Notes under the pieces: model-generated
Databases searched by the model: none
What the model was told of the DNA's origin: nothing
The model's input: only the letters and a program-made list of their open reading frames with translations
Position numbers and translations under genes: made by a program
In this document: one piece after another, positions 1 to 6,126 of the stretch
Layout: the number at the start of each line of letters is the position of its first letter
Position numbering within the stretch: position 1 is the first letter of the stretch
Assembly: GCA_010092805.1 (NCBI GenBank)
Contig: JAADYY010000081.1
Span: 1-6,771, forward strand
Direction of reading: 5' to 3'
Length of the DNA: 6,771 nucleotides
Origin: Chloroflexota bacterium
Lineage (GTDB): Bacteria; Chloroflexota; Anaerolineae; Aggregatilineales; Phototrophicaceae

Positions 1-10
1 GAAGTCCTGA

Positions 11-39
11 TTGACGCCAATCCCGTCTGGGCCTACTCT
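11..39 (+). promoter_or_regulatory. Candidate sigma70-type promoter for the FAD monooxygenase
   Basis: A TTGACG -35 element (11-16) is followed after exactly 17 bp by TACTCT (34-39), a 4/6 match to the -10 consensus. The region is AT-richer than the coding DNA around it. Transcription would start near 46, giving a leader of about 65 nt before the ATG at 112. This is a motif match only; an alternative -10 (TCTAAT, 37-42) has poorer spacing. Confidence 0.45.
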
Positions 40-48
40 AATTACGAA

Positions 49-62
49 ACGTAGTATTACGT
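49..62. promoter_or_regulatory. Operator-like inverted repeat ACGTA-N4-TACGT
   Basis: Two perfect 5-bp half-sites, ACGTA (49-53) and TACGT (58-62), are separated by 4 bp. ACGTAGT also recurs directly at 49-55 and 59-65, a 10-bp period close to one helical turn. The dyad sits just downstream of the predicted -10, where a bound repressor would block initiation. The size suits a TetR- or MarR-type dimer, but no regulator can be assigned from this window. Confidence 0.3.
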
Positions 63-96
63 AGTCAACTCAAGCATCTCGAATGCGATTAACCAT

Positions 97-102
97 AGAG
101 GA
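97..102 (+). promoter_or_regulatory. Shine-Dalgarno AGAGGA that decides the monooxygenase start
   Basis: AGAGGA abuts the first in-frame ATG (103) with no spacer and lies 9 nt before the second (112). Ribosome geometry therefore favours ATG 112 and a protein three residues shorter than the longest reading. Confidence 0.55.
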
Positions 103-111
103 ATGTTCATT

Positions 112-1521
112 ATGTCGCAAAACCAACCCCGTCAGGCTATCGTCATTGGTGCCAGTATGGCCGGGCTGCTGGCCGCCCGCGTCCTCGCGGATCACTTTGA
201 CCGGGTGCTCGTGCTCGACCGCGACGCGCTGCCCGATACCCCGGAATACCGCAGCGGCACCCCGCAGGCGCGCCACCTCCATTTGCTGTTGGCACGCGGC
301 GAACAAGTGCTAAATGAGCTGTTCCCCGGCATCGAGGCGGAATTCGCGGCGCGCGGCGCGCAGCGGGCCAGCGTCACCCAGGATGCGGCGCTGTACACCC
401 TCGGCGGGCTGACTCCGCGCCACGCCAGCGACCTGCACACCTATATCTCGGCGCGGATTTCGCTGGAATGGATGGTGCGGCAGCGCGTCGCGCAGATCCC
501 GAATGTGCGTTTTCTCACCGAAGTCACCGTGAAGCACCTGACCGCCGATGACACGGGGCAGACCGTGACCGGTGTGGTGGTCGAGTCACGCGGGCACGCC
601 GAACCGGACACCATCGAGGCCGATTTCGTCGTCGATGCCAGCGGGCGCGGTTCTCAGGCGCGGGCGTGGCTGCAAGCGCTGGGCTATGATGCCCCGGCAG
701 AAACGGTGATCAACGGCTTTCAGGGCTACGCGACGCGCTGGTATCGCCGCCCGGTCGGTGTGAAGACCGATCTAAAAGGCATTGGGATTCAGGCGCGCCC
801 GACGGAAGGCAACTACCGCAGCGGCGGGTTCGTCGAAATCGACGACGAGCGCATGATCGTCACGCTGATGGGCGCGAACAAGGATTACCCGCCCACCGAC
901 GAAGCCGAATTCCTCGAATACGCGCGCACGCTGGCGACGCCGTTCCTGTACGACCTGATCAAGGACGCCGAGCCGCTCTCGCCCATTTATGGCTACCGGC
1001 GCACGGAGAATCGCTTCGTTCACTACGAGCAGATGACACGCCGACCGGAAGCGTTCGTGGTCATGGGCGATGCAGCCTGCGCCTTCAACCCCACCTACGG
1101 CCAGGGGATGACCGTCGCGGCCCTGGAAGCGCTGGAGCTGCAAGCGGTGCTGCGCGCACACGGCGCGGATCAACTGGATGGGGTGGCGGCGGAATTTCAG
1201 ACGCGGCTGGCAAAGGTAGCGCAGGGGGCGTGGCTGCTGGCGACGGGTGAGGATATGAGCTTCCCAGAGACGGTGGGCGGGCGTCCCACACTCCCGATGC
1301 GCGTGGCTCAGCTCTATATCCGGCACTTACTGACGGTGGGCGCGCAGGATGAAGCCATCAGTTATGCTTTCATGCGCGTGATGCAGCTCGTCGATCAGCC
1401 AGCGGCGCTGTTCAGGCCGCAGATCGTGCTGCGCGTGCTGCTGCGGACGGTTGTCCGCCCGCAGCCGCTGCCCGAACCGACACTCGAGGCGGCGCAGACG
1501 CAAACCGCCCAGGCGGTCTGA
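112..1521 (+). CDS. FAD-dependent monooxygenase / oxidoreductase
   Basis: A 469-residue protein with the layout of class A (PHBH-like) flavoprotein monooxygenases, probably cytoplasmic. The N-terminal Rossmann motif is GASMAGLLAARVL (from G13), ending in an acidic residue (D36) expected to bind the FAD ribose. Next come RSGTPQARHLHLLL (47-60), a signature I recall from MonCI/LasC-like epoxidases and related reductases; VVDASGRGS (173-181), the mid-protein motif; and GDAACAFNPTYGQGM (319-333), the GD motif that contacts FAD. The C-terminus is Pro/Gln/Thr-rich and probably disordered. Such enzymes use FAD and usually NAD(P)H to hydroxylate or epoxidise lipophilic substrates; geranylgeranyl-reductase-like activity is an alternative. 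The substrate cannot be read from sequence. Start 112 was chosen over 103 on Shine-Dalgarno spacing. An alpha/beta-hydrolase follows 160 bp downstream on the same strand. The family is secure, the reaction is not. Confidence 0.92.
   Translation: MSQNQPRQAIVIGASMAGLLAARVLADHFDRVLVLDRDALPDTPEYRSGTPQARHLHLLLARGEQVLNELFPGIEAEFAARGAQRASVTQDAALYTLGGLTPRHASDLHTYISARISLEWMVRQRVAQIPNVRFLTEVTVKHLTADDTGQTVTGVVVESRGHAEPDTIEADFVVDASGRGSQARAWLQALGYDAPAETVINGFQGYATRWYRRPVGVKTDLKGIGIQARPTEGNYRSGGFVEIDDERMIVTLMGANKDYPPTDEAEFLEYARTLATPFLYDLIKDAEPLSPIYGYRRTENRFVHYEQMTRRPEAFVVMGDAACAFNPTYGQGMTVAALEALELQAVLRAHGADQLDGVAAEFQTRLAKVAQGAWLLATGEDMSFPETVGGRPTLPMRVAQLYIRHLLTVGAQDEAISYAFMRVMQLVDQPAALFRPQIVLRVLLRTVVRPQPLPEPTLEAAQTQTAQAV
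1504..1517 (+). other. Short stem-loop ending just before the monooxygenase stop codon
   Basis: ACCGCC (1504-1509) and GGCGGT (1512-1517) form a perfect 6-bp stem with a 2-nt gap; it ends one base before the TGA stop at 1519-1521. No T-tract follows, so it is not a convincing intrinsic terminator. It may be incidental in GC-rich coding sequence. Confidence 0.25.
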
Positions 1522-1584
1522 ACAATTCGCCAATTCCCACGATTTTCACGGCTTTGCCCGGATTCAACACGCCCATACTGCGGT

Positions 1585-1590
1585 TATGAT
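1585..1590 (+). promoter_or_regulatory. Possible -10 element before the alpha/beta-hydrolase
   Basis: TATGAT is a 5/6 match to the -10 consensus, and the same hexamer forms the -10 of the sulfurtransferase promoter. No good -35 lies at the expected distance (ATTCAA at 1562-1567 is poor). Its last three bases overlap the left arm of the 1588-1637 dyad, so that dyad could regulate a promoter here. Confidence 0.3.
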
Positions 1591-1637
1591 AGGGGTTAGG
1601 TTAGGGTTGCGGTACCTGATCCCTAGCGACCCCTATC
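1588..1637. repeat. 50-bp nested dyad with TTAGG-like repeats
   Basis: A perfect 9-bp inverted repeat, GATAGGGGT (1588-1596) and ACCCCTATC (1629-1637), encloses a second one, TAGGG (1602-1606) and CCCTA (1621-1625). At the centre is the palindrome GGTACC (1611-1616), on the same axis as the inner repeat and one base off the outer one. The top strand at 1592-1612 also has four G-runs (GGGG, GG, GGG, GG) with TTA/TTA/TTGC spacers, which would allow a two-layer G-quadruplex. It lies 45 bp before the hydrolase start. An operator, a structured 5' leader or a mobile-repeat relic are all possible. No T-tract follows, so a terminator is unlikely. Confidence 0.55.
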
Positions 1638-1681
1638 GGCTGGCATCGCTCAACACGCAATTAACAAGGATAAGCAAGCCT

Positions 1682-2560
1682 ATGCAAACGATCACGGCTC
1701 CGGCCACCACAGCCGCACCTGCCGAACGCCACGAGATCCACATCGACGGCCACCGCCACGTGTATATCACCGCTGGCGATCCGTCCGCGCCGCCGCTGCT
1801 GATGATTCACGGTTGGCTGTCGCATAAGCGGGTGTGGCGGCACACCATCGACATCCTCAGCGACCGCTACTATTGCATCGCGCTGGATCAGCTTGGGCTG
1901 AGCGAGAGCGCCAAACCCGCCGACGGCGATTACAGTATCGCGGGGCAGGCGGGGCGGGCGCTTAAGCTGATGGACGCGCTGGGCCACGACCGCTTCACCT
2001 TGATGGGCCATTCGATGGGCGGGCAGGCGGCGCTGTGTCTGGCGGCGACGCTGGCCCCGACGCGGGTCGTCAAGCTGGTGGATGTGGCGGGTGTGGCGAC
2101 GGGCAAGCTGACGCCCTATTCCAACTACATGCTCAACTGGCGGGTGCGCCCAGCCATGTACATGCCCTGGATGTGGGATGTGGAGCGCGCGCTGTCGCGG
2201 GTACCGCTGTACGCACGTTTCGAGCGCGTCAATGGTTACGATAATATCTGGGCGCTGCCCTACGAGACCATCGCCGAAGATATTGAGATGTCGCTCGTCG
2301 ACGGGGCACACCGCTCGATGTACCTCATGGGCCAGGCGATCACCACGACCGATCTCTCACCTGTGCTGGGGCAGATTCAAGCGCCGACGCTGATCCTCTT
2401 CGGCAAGCAGGACGAAGTCGTCCCCGCGTTGGAGGGCGTCAACGCCCACAAGCTGATCCCCAACAGTGAACTGGTGCTGTTCGATCACTGCGGCCATCAC
2501 CCGATGAACGAGCAGCCGACACAGTATGCCGCCGCGCTGCGCCGCTTCCTGTTCGATTGA
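1682..2560 (+). CDS. Alpha/beta-hydrolase fold protein
   Basis: A 292-residue single-domain enzyme of usual length for the family, with no signal peptide. Landmarks in order: the oxyanion-hole HG in LLMIHGW (H43-G44); DQLGLSESAKP (69-79), the strand-loop typical of epoxide-hydrolase/haloalkane-dehalogenase-like members; the nucleophile elbow GHSMGG (109-114) with S111; a helical cap rich in Met/Trp/Tyr (about 143-215); the acid in FGKQDEVVP (D244); and the catalytic His in CGHHPMNEQP (H272). Ser as nucleophile argues for an esterase, lipase-like or C-C bond hydrolase rather than an epoxide hydrolase or dehalogenase, which use Asp. The frame stays open well upstream of 1682, but that extension is Arg-rich, overlaps the monooxygenase and looks unreal. 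AAGGA at 1666-1670, 11 nt before ATG 1682, and the start of family similarity support this start. The substrate is unknown; the neighbour hints at an oxidation-hydrolysis route. Confidence 0.93.
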   Translation: MQTITAPATTAAPAERHEIHIDGHRHVYITAGDPSAPPLLMIHGWLSHKRVWRHTIDILSDRYYCIALDQLGLSESAKPADGDYSIAGQAGRALKLMDALGHDRFTLMGHSMGGQAALCLAATLAPTRVVKLVDVAGVATGKLTPYSNYMLNWRVRPAMYMPWMWDVERALSRVPLYARFERVNGYDNIWALPYETIAEDIEMSLVDGAHRSMYLMGQAITTTDLSPVLGQIQAPTLILFGKQDEVVPALEGVNAHKLIPNSELVLFDHCGHHPMNEQPTQYAAALRRFLFD

Positions 2561-2574
2561 TCCGAGGATCAATC
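2555..2574 (+). other. Hairpin enclosing the hydrolase stop codon
   Basis: GATTGATCC (2555-2563) and GGATCAATC (2566-2574) are perfectly complementary across a GA gap; allowing for loop strain this gives an 8-bp stem with a CGAG tetraloop. The TGA stop (2558-2560) lies inside the left arm. It could protect the mRNA 3' end or assist termination, but no T-tract follows. Confidence 0.5.
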
Positions 2575-2585
2575 CGAGATCGATC

Positions 2586-2636
2586 CCCCGGCGCGGCGCG
2601 CCACCTCACGCCCTCACCCCGGCGCGGCGCGCCACC
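2586..2636. repeat. Two direct copies of a 20-bp GC-rich repeat, 31-bp period
   Basis: The same 20 bases, beginning CCCCGGCG and ending GCGCCACC, occur at 2586-2605 and 2617-2636. Each copy contains the palindrome GGCGCGCC, and a related palindrome, GCGGCGCGCCGC, recurs at 2750-2761. The 11-bp linker reads TCACGCCCTCA. The second copy runs directly into the 2635-2665 hairpin, so the block looks like one composite intergenic element. Confidence 0.7.
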
Positions 2637-2665
2637 CCTCTCCCACAGCTTCGCGGGGAGAGGGG
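2635..2665 (+). terminator. 10-bp hairpin, possible terminator or dispersed repeat
   Basis: CCCCTCTCCC (2635-2644) pairs perfectly with GGGAGAGGGG (2656-2665) across an 11-nt loop. The following bases are AT-rich (TTAATAAATTTGT) but lack a clean T-run, so it is at best an atypical intrinsic terminator for the hydrolase. Stem-loops of this CCTCTCCC/GGGAGAGG form are, from memory, common as dispersed intergenic repeats in GC-rich bacteria, so both readings stay open. Confidence 0.45.
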
Positions 2666-2790
2666 TTAATAAATTTGTACACGTATGTTTATTCAGTAAC
2701 TTTGCCAGACGCCGTGCCCCCCCTGCTCCATTCGCCCCCATTTCTGAATGCGGCGCGCCGCTGCGGGTGCGGGCTGATCGCCGGCGGCTG

Positions 2791-2799
2791 TGTTACACT
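2791..2799 (+). promoter_or_regulatory. Extended -10 promoter before the 154-residue protein
   Basis: TGT-TACACT fits the extended -10 pattern TGn followed by a -10 hexamer (4/6 match). No clear -35 is seen, as is common for extended -10 promoters. Transcription would start near 2806, about 27 nt before the ATG at 2833. Confidence 0.4.
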
Positions 2800-2819
2800 C
2801 TGCGCGCCAAAGCTGAGAT

Positions 2820-2825
2820 GGAGGA
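2820..2825 (+). promoter_or_regulatory. Strong Shine-Dalgarno GGAGGA that fixes the start at 2833
   Basis: GGAGGA ends 7 nt before ATG 2833, ideal spacing. A competing in-frame ATG at 2818 overlaps this site and has no Shine-Dalgarno of its own, so it is unlikely to be used. Confidence 0.75.
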
Positions 2826-2832
2826 CTGCCGG

Positions 2833-3297
2833 ATGCAGCAGATCAACAAGCTGAACGAATTGGCGCAAACCGTTGCCACCCTCAGCAGTATCGTGCGGCG
2901 GGCGCAAACCTACCAGTTCTTCCTCACGCGCCCGGCCACCTTCTACCTGGACGTGGAAGGGGCCGAGGTGCGTTTGGCGCGGCACGCGCTGCCTTACATT
3001 AAAGTGGATGTGCAGTTGCAGATGCCGTTCGCGTGGCGGCTGGCCACCGATCAGGATGAATACGGCGTGTATATCGTGGCGCGGCGGCGGCAGGTGATCG
3101 GCGAGTTGGGCGACGCGCAGTTTGCCGTGCAGGTGCCGCATTCCACCGATGTCCAACTCAAGCTGGCCAATGTGCGGCTGGTGTTCGAGGAAGTCAGCGG
3201 GGCGTTTGCGCTGCCACCGAGCGCTGAGCCGCTGCAAATCACTGCGCCGGGTGATCCCCGGCCAGCCGACGCCTCCAGGCCGCAATTGGACAGTTGA
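2833..3297 (+). CDS. Hypothetical beta-rich protein, 154 aa
   Basis: I do not recognise the family. The protein starts with an amphipathic helix-like segment (about 1-27, MQQINKLNELAQTVATLSSI). From about 30 to 125 hydrophobic and polar residues alternate as in a beta-sheet (FYLDVEGAEVRL, YIKVDVQLQ, FAVQVPHSTDVQLKLANVRL). The last 25 residues are Pro/Ala-rich and probably disordered. The run 'VQVP...VQLKLANVRLVFEEVSG' faintly recalls DUF4097/auto-adhesin-like beta-helical proteins, but this is weak. There is no signal peptide, membrane segment or cysteine, so it is probably cytoplasmic. A good Shine-Dalgarno and its own extended -10 motif support a real, separately expressed gene. Its TGA stop is contained in the -35 hexamer of the next promoter. 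A long antisense frame over this region was judged a composition artefact. Confidence 0.75.
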   Translation: MQQINKLNELAQTVATLSSIVRRAQTYQFFLTRPATFYLDVEGAEVRLARHALPYIKVDVQLQMPFAWRLATDQDEYGVYIVARRRQVIGELGDAQFAVQVPHSTDVQLKLANVRLVFEEVSGAFALPPSAEPLQITAPGDPRPADASRPQLDS

Positions 3298-3321
3298 CTC
3301 CAGCGCGCAGCGGGTTATGAT
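3294..3321 (+). promoter_or_regulatory. Sigma70-type promoter for the sulfurtransferase-sufE pair
   Basis: TTGACT (3294-3299, 5/6) and TATGAT (3316-3321, 5/6) are separated by 16 bp; a second AT-rich hexamer, GATAAT (3322-3327), follows at once. This is the best promoter match in the window. Its -35 contains the TGA stop of the preceding gene. Initiation near 3328 gives a leader of about 45 nt. Confidence 0.65.
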
Positions 3322-3372
3322 GATAATTGTCTGCTTTTCTCGAACAATCAACTTATGAGGCAAGTAACAGAG

Positions 3373-4239
<867 letters not shown>

Positions 4240-4250
4240 CCGGTGCGCTG

Positions 4251-4700
4251 ATGGCGAACTACCCGGAAAAACTGGCGGCGTTGGTCGCCGATATGCAGGC
4301 GGTCACCGACCGCATGGAACACGCCGAACTCTTGATCGAGATGGCCGACCGCTTCGATGAGGTGCGCGTCACGCCGGAACTGGCGACCCCGCCATACCCC
4401 GAAGACCGCCGCGCCCCGGCCTGTGAGTCCGAGGCATTTGTGTGGGCCGTCGATCAGCCGGACGGGTCGCTGAAGTTCTACTTCGATGTGCTCAACCCGC
4501 AGGGCCTGTCGGCCATGGCGCTGTCGGTCGTGATCGACGAGACGCTTTCCGGCGTGCCGCTGGAGTCCGTCGCGCAGGTATCGGACGAGCTGGTCTTCGA
4601 TCTGTTCGGCAAAGAGATTTCGATGGGCAAGGGCGCGGGCTTGATGGGCATTCTGGGCCTGGTGCGCTACGAAGCCAGGCAGCGGCTCAAAGCGGGCTGA
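4251..4700 (+). CDS. SufE-family cysteine desulfuration / sulfur acceptor protein
   Basis: A 149-residue protein matching SufE/CsdE in length and layout: an N-terminal helical pair (MANYPEKLAALVADMQ..), the loop APACESEAFVW with C58 at the sulfur-accepting cysteine position (C51 in E. coli SufE), then YFDVLNPQGLSAMALSVVIDE and a C-terminal helix (MGILGLVRYEARQR). SufE normally takes persulfide sulfur from the desulfurase SufS for Fe-S cluster assembly. Here no sufS is present; the partner gene is a thiosulfate sulfurtransferase, 11 bp upstream. There is no clear Shine-Dalgarno before ATG 4251, so translation is probably coupled to the upstream gene. The same pairing is recalled for sseA (Rv3283) and SufE-like Rv3284 in Mycobacterium tuberculosis, where the SufE-like protein is thought to act with the sulfurtransferase. 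Thiosulfate-derived persulfide transfer is therefore a reasonable inference. The family assignment is firm. Confidence 0.92.
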   Translation: MANYPEKLAALVADMQAVTDRMEHAELLIEMADRFDEVRVTPELATPPYPEDRRAPACESEAFVWAVDQPDGSLKFYFDVLNPQGLSAMALSVVIDETLSGVPLESVAQVSDELVFDLFGKEISMGKGAGLMGILGLVRYEARQRLKAG

Positions 4701-4708
4701 TGCCAAGC

Positions 4709-4741
4709 CGATCCCGGTGCGGTGTCATGACACCGGGATCG
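4709..4741. terminator. 11-bp hairpin between convergent genes
   Basis: Positions 4709-4719 (CGATCCCGGTG) pair perfectly with 4731-4741 across an 11-nt loop, just after the sufE stop and just before the end of the oppositely oriented secreted-protein gene. Overlapping it is a perfect 14-bp palindrome, GGTGTCATGACACC (4721-4734), so two exclusive folds exist. A small AGCC/GGCT stem (4747-4757) followed by AATTTTC gives the only U-like tract. Position and stability suggest a bidirectional terminator or barrier, but it is not a textbook intrinsic terminator. Confidence 0.55.
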
Positions 4742-4755
4742 ATCACAGCCGTCGG

Positions 4756-5760
4756 CTAATTTTCGACAAGCGCCGGGGTCAGGGACAGTTCAGTGATGTA
4801 CAGCGTCCCTGCCGCGCGCGCATCCGCCGCCGCCGCCCCAATCCAGATACGATACGTCCCCGCCGTCGGGGTCGGCAGATCAACCAGCGGGTTGGCATCC
4901 TCGAAATCATCGTTGCACACAAACACATCGTCCGGCGTATGCACGATCAGCGTCGCGTCGTCCGCGTCGGCGGTGTCCGCGACGAAGAACAGCCGCAAAT
5001 TGATCGCCGGGCCGGACCAGTCGAGGGTGTAGATCGGCTCTGCGGTGGTGAAGCCGCCGCAGTCGTCCGGCAGGTCGTCCAGCGCGCCCACATCAATCGG
5101 GCCGCCGCCGCGCGCCTCCAGCGCAACCGGATCATCCGGGAACCCGGCAGCCAACGCTTGATCGACCGGCTGCGCGCCATCGACCACGAGTCGGGGCGGG
5201 GCGGCGGGGGCGTCCACCGTCGCGTCCACCCGCGCCTCGACGCGCAGCAGCGGCACGCTGAAGTCAGCGGGGTTGAGCGCGCTCTGCTCCGTGATCAGCA
5301 GGTAGCCGGGGATCAGCGTGGCGGCGGAAGGACTGCCAACCCACACCGCGTAATCGCCGGGCGGCGGCGCTTCGAAGCTGACCGCCGGCTGCGGCGTGCC
5401 AAACGAGTCGGCGCTGCACTGCGCCGGGCTGTCCGGCGGCTGCACCACCAACGATGCATCGCCGTCACCGACGAAGAAGATGCGCAGGAAATTGGTATCT
5501 TCTTCGGAATCGAGCGTGACGACGAAATCTGGCGCGCTGCTCACAAAGCCTGTGCAGCCCGGGCCGGCGGTGCTGGCCTCAACGCTGCCGCCGCTGAGCA
5601 TCGTCACAATGAACGGGTCGGGCAACTCCGGCTCCAGCGTGATGCTGCCGTAGAGCGGCGCAGCCGTCGCGTCGAGATCTTGCGCGCGCACGACCGCCAC
5701 GCTCAACAGCAGCACGATCAGCACACTGATGTGCCTGCCGATGTGTTTAATCGAAACCAT
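4756..5760 (-). CDS. Secreted protein with two tandem PPC-like beta domains
   Basis: A 334-residue exported protein. The N-terminus has basic residues (K5, R9), a hydrophobic core (ISVLIVLLLSVAVV, 11-24) and a likely signal peptidase site after VRA-26. The mature part holds two copies of one domain, about 46-162 and 208-328. Each has, in order: [LF]PD, a GG turn, Cys-x-GF (C69, C234), LR[IL]FFV (92-97, 255-260), a D-A-x-L-x-V-x-x-P strand, a second Cys (C115, C282), G-x-Y-x-[VI]-W-[VI]-G and an ITE-x-S-L-x-P end. The two cysteines per copy, 46 and 48 residues apart, suggest one disulfide each outside the cytoplasm. The pattern resembles bacterial pre-peptidase C-terminal (PPC)-like beta-sandwiches, a tentative call. 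There is no lipobox or membrane anchor. ATG 5760, with AGAGG 7 nt upstream, is preferred over TTG 5775. Ligand and role are unknown. Confidence 0.85.
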   Translation of the reverse strand: MVSIKHIGRHISVLIVLLLSVAVVRAQDLDATAAPLYGSITLEPELPDPFIVTMLSGGSVEASTAGPGCTGFVSSAPDFVVTLDSEEDTNFLRIFFVGDGDASLVVQPPDSPAQCSADSFGTPQPAVSFEAPPPGDYAVWVGSPSAATLIPGYLLITEQSALNPADFSVPLLRVEARVDATVDAPAAPPRLVVDGAQPVDQALAAGFPDDPVALEARGGGPIDVGALDDLPDDCGGFTTAEPIYTLDWSGPAINLRLFFVADTADADDATLIVHTPDDVFVCNDDFEDANPLVDLPTPTAGTYRIWIGAAAADARAAGTLYITELSLTPALVEN

Positions 5761-5767
5761 AAGACAG

Positions 5768-5772
5768 CCTCT
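5768..5772 (-). promoter_or_regulatory. Shine-Dalgarno AGAGG of the secreted-protein gene
   Basis: On the minus strand AGAGG lies 7 nt before ATG 5760, fixing that start. It directly abuts the proximal arm of the 5773-5834 inverted repeat, so folding of that repeat in the leader could influence access to it. Confidence 0.6.
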
Positions 5773-5834
5773 CAAGTGGTGTTGTAGACGCTCACGCCGA
5801 TAGGGTACTGCAAAAGCCGCCCCTACACCACTTG
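5773..5834. repeat. Inverted repeat CAAGTGGTGT/ACACCACTTG around 42 bp
   Basis: A perfect 10-bp inverted repeat (5773-5782 and 5825-5834) encloses 42 bp; TAG/CTA at 5785-5787 and 5823-5825 could extend it with a bulge. Read on the minus strand, the interior begins TAGGGGCGGCTTTTGCAG, a style I associate with dispersed intergenic repeats. It may be a small miniature element or a leader hairpin of the secreted-protein gene. Confidence 0.45.
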
Positions 5835-6126
5835 ATCAGCGCGCTGGTTATTGGCCGAGCGCACTCGACATCGGTGTGGGCATCTGCTGGGGGATTTTAC
5901 GTGCGCGGGTGGAGCACAGCCTGTATGCATTCGCTGTGGTACGCCACCCGCGATCTGCCGGAGCCGGGCGGCGCGCTGTGCTGGAGCTTTGACGACGCTT
6001 TCGGCTGGCTGCGTGATCTGGGGCCACACCGACCCGCCCACCCGCGAGCACAGTTGGGGGCAGTTTCGTAGAATGGCCCATCACGCCCTGCCACAGCTCG
6101 AAAGCGTCATCGCTGGCGCGGCCTAA
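5832..6126 (+). pseudogene. Frameshifted C-terminal remnant of an unrecognised gene
   Basis: Two adjoining plus-strand frames join into one protein-like sequence. The first, convincing from about 5910, reads HSLWYATRDLPEPGGALCWS then FDDAFGWLRDL up to 6020. Removing one base from the GGGG run at 6020-6023 continues it as GHTDPPTREHSWGQFRRMA, HHALPQLESVIAGAA and a TAA stop at 6124-6126. Before about 5890 no frame looks protein-like, and there is no ATG with a Shine-Dalgarno, so the 5' part is missing. I do not recognise the family. It looks like the C-terminal end of a soluble enzyme-sized protein, left after deletion plus a single-base insertion. A sequencing error could explain the frameshift but not the missing N-terminus. 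It may have been truncated by the event that left the 5773-5834 repeat next to it. Confidence 0.5.

Noticed and set aside
772..1326. A 184-codon minus-strand frame inside the monooxygenase
   Set aside because: It is fully antisense to a gene with conserved FAD motifs and shows no motif of its own; it is a composition artefact.
1592..1606. A true telomere repeat, from the TTAGG/TTAGGG run
   Set aside because: Only two to three degenerate units exist, inside an ordinary bacterial gene context and within a hairpin. The likeness is superficial.
1451..1681. N-terminal extension of the alpha/beta-hydrolase
   Set aside because: The frame is open, but the extension is Arg-rich, overlaps the end of the monooxygenase, crosses the nested dyad and lies outside the hydrolase fold. 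ATG 1682 fits the family start.
112..2560. A biosynthetic gene cluster made of the monooxygenase and hydrolase
   Set aside because: No synthase, carrier protein, terpene cyclase or transporter is visible. Two tailoring-type enzymes separated by 160 bp are not enough to claim a cluster.
2586..2636. A CRISPR array
   Set aside because: There are only two copies, the linker is 11 bp, and the repeats are very GC-rich with no cas genes nearby.
4717..5787. A 356-codon open frame on the plus strand
   Set aside because: It is antisense to the secreted-protein gene and gives an extremely Arg-rich sequence with no domain. The minus-strand gene has a signal peptide, internal repeats and a Shine-Dalgarno.
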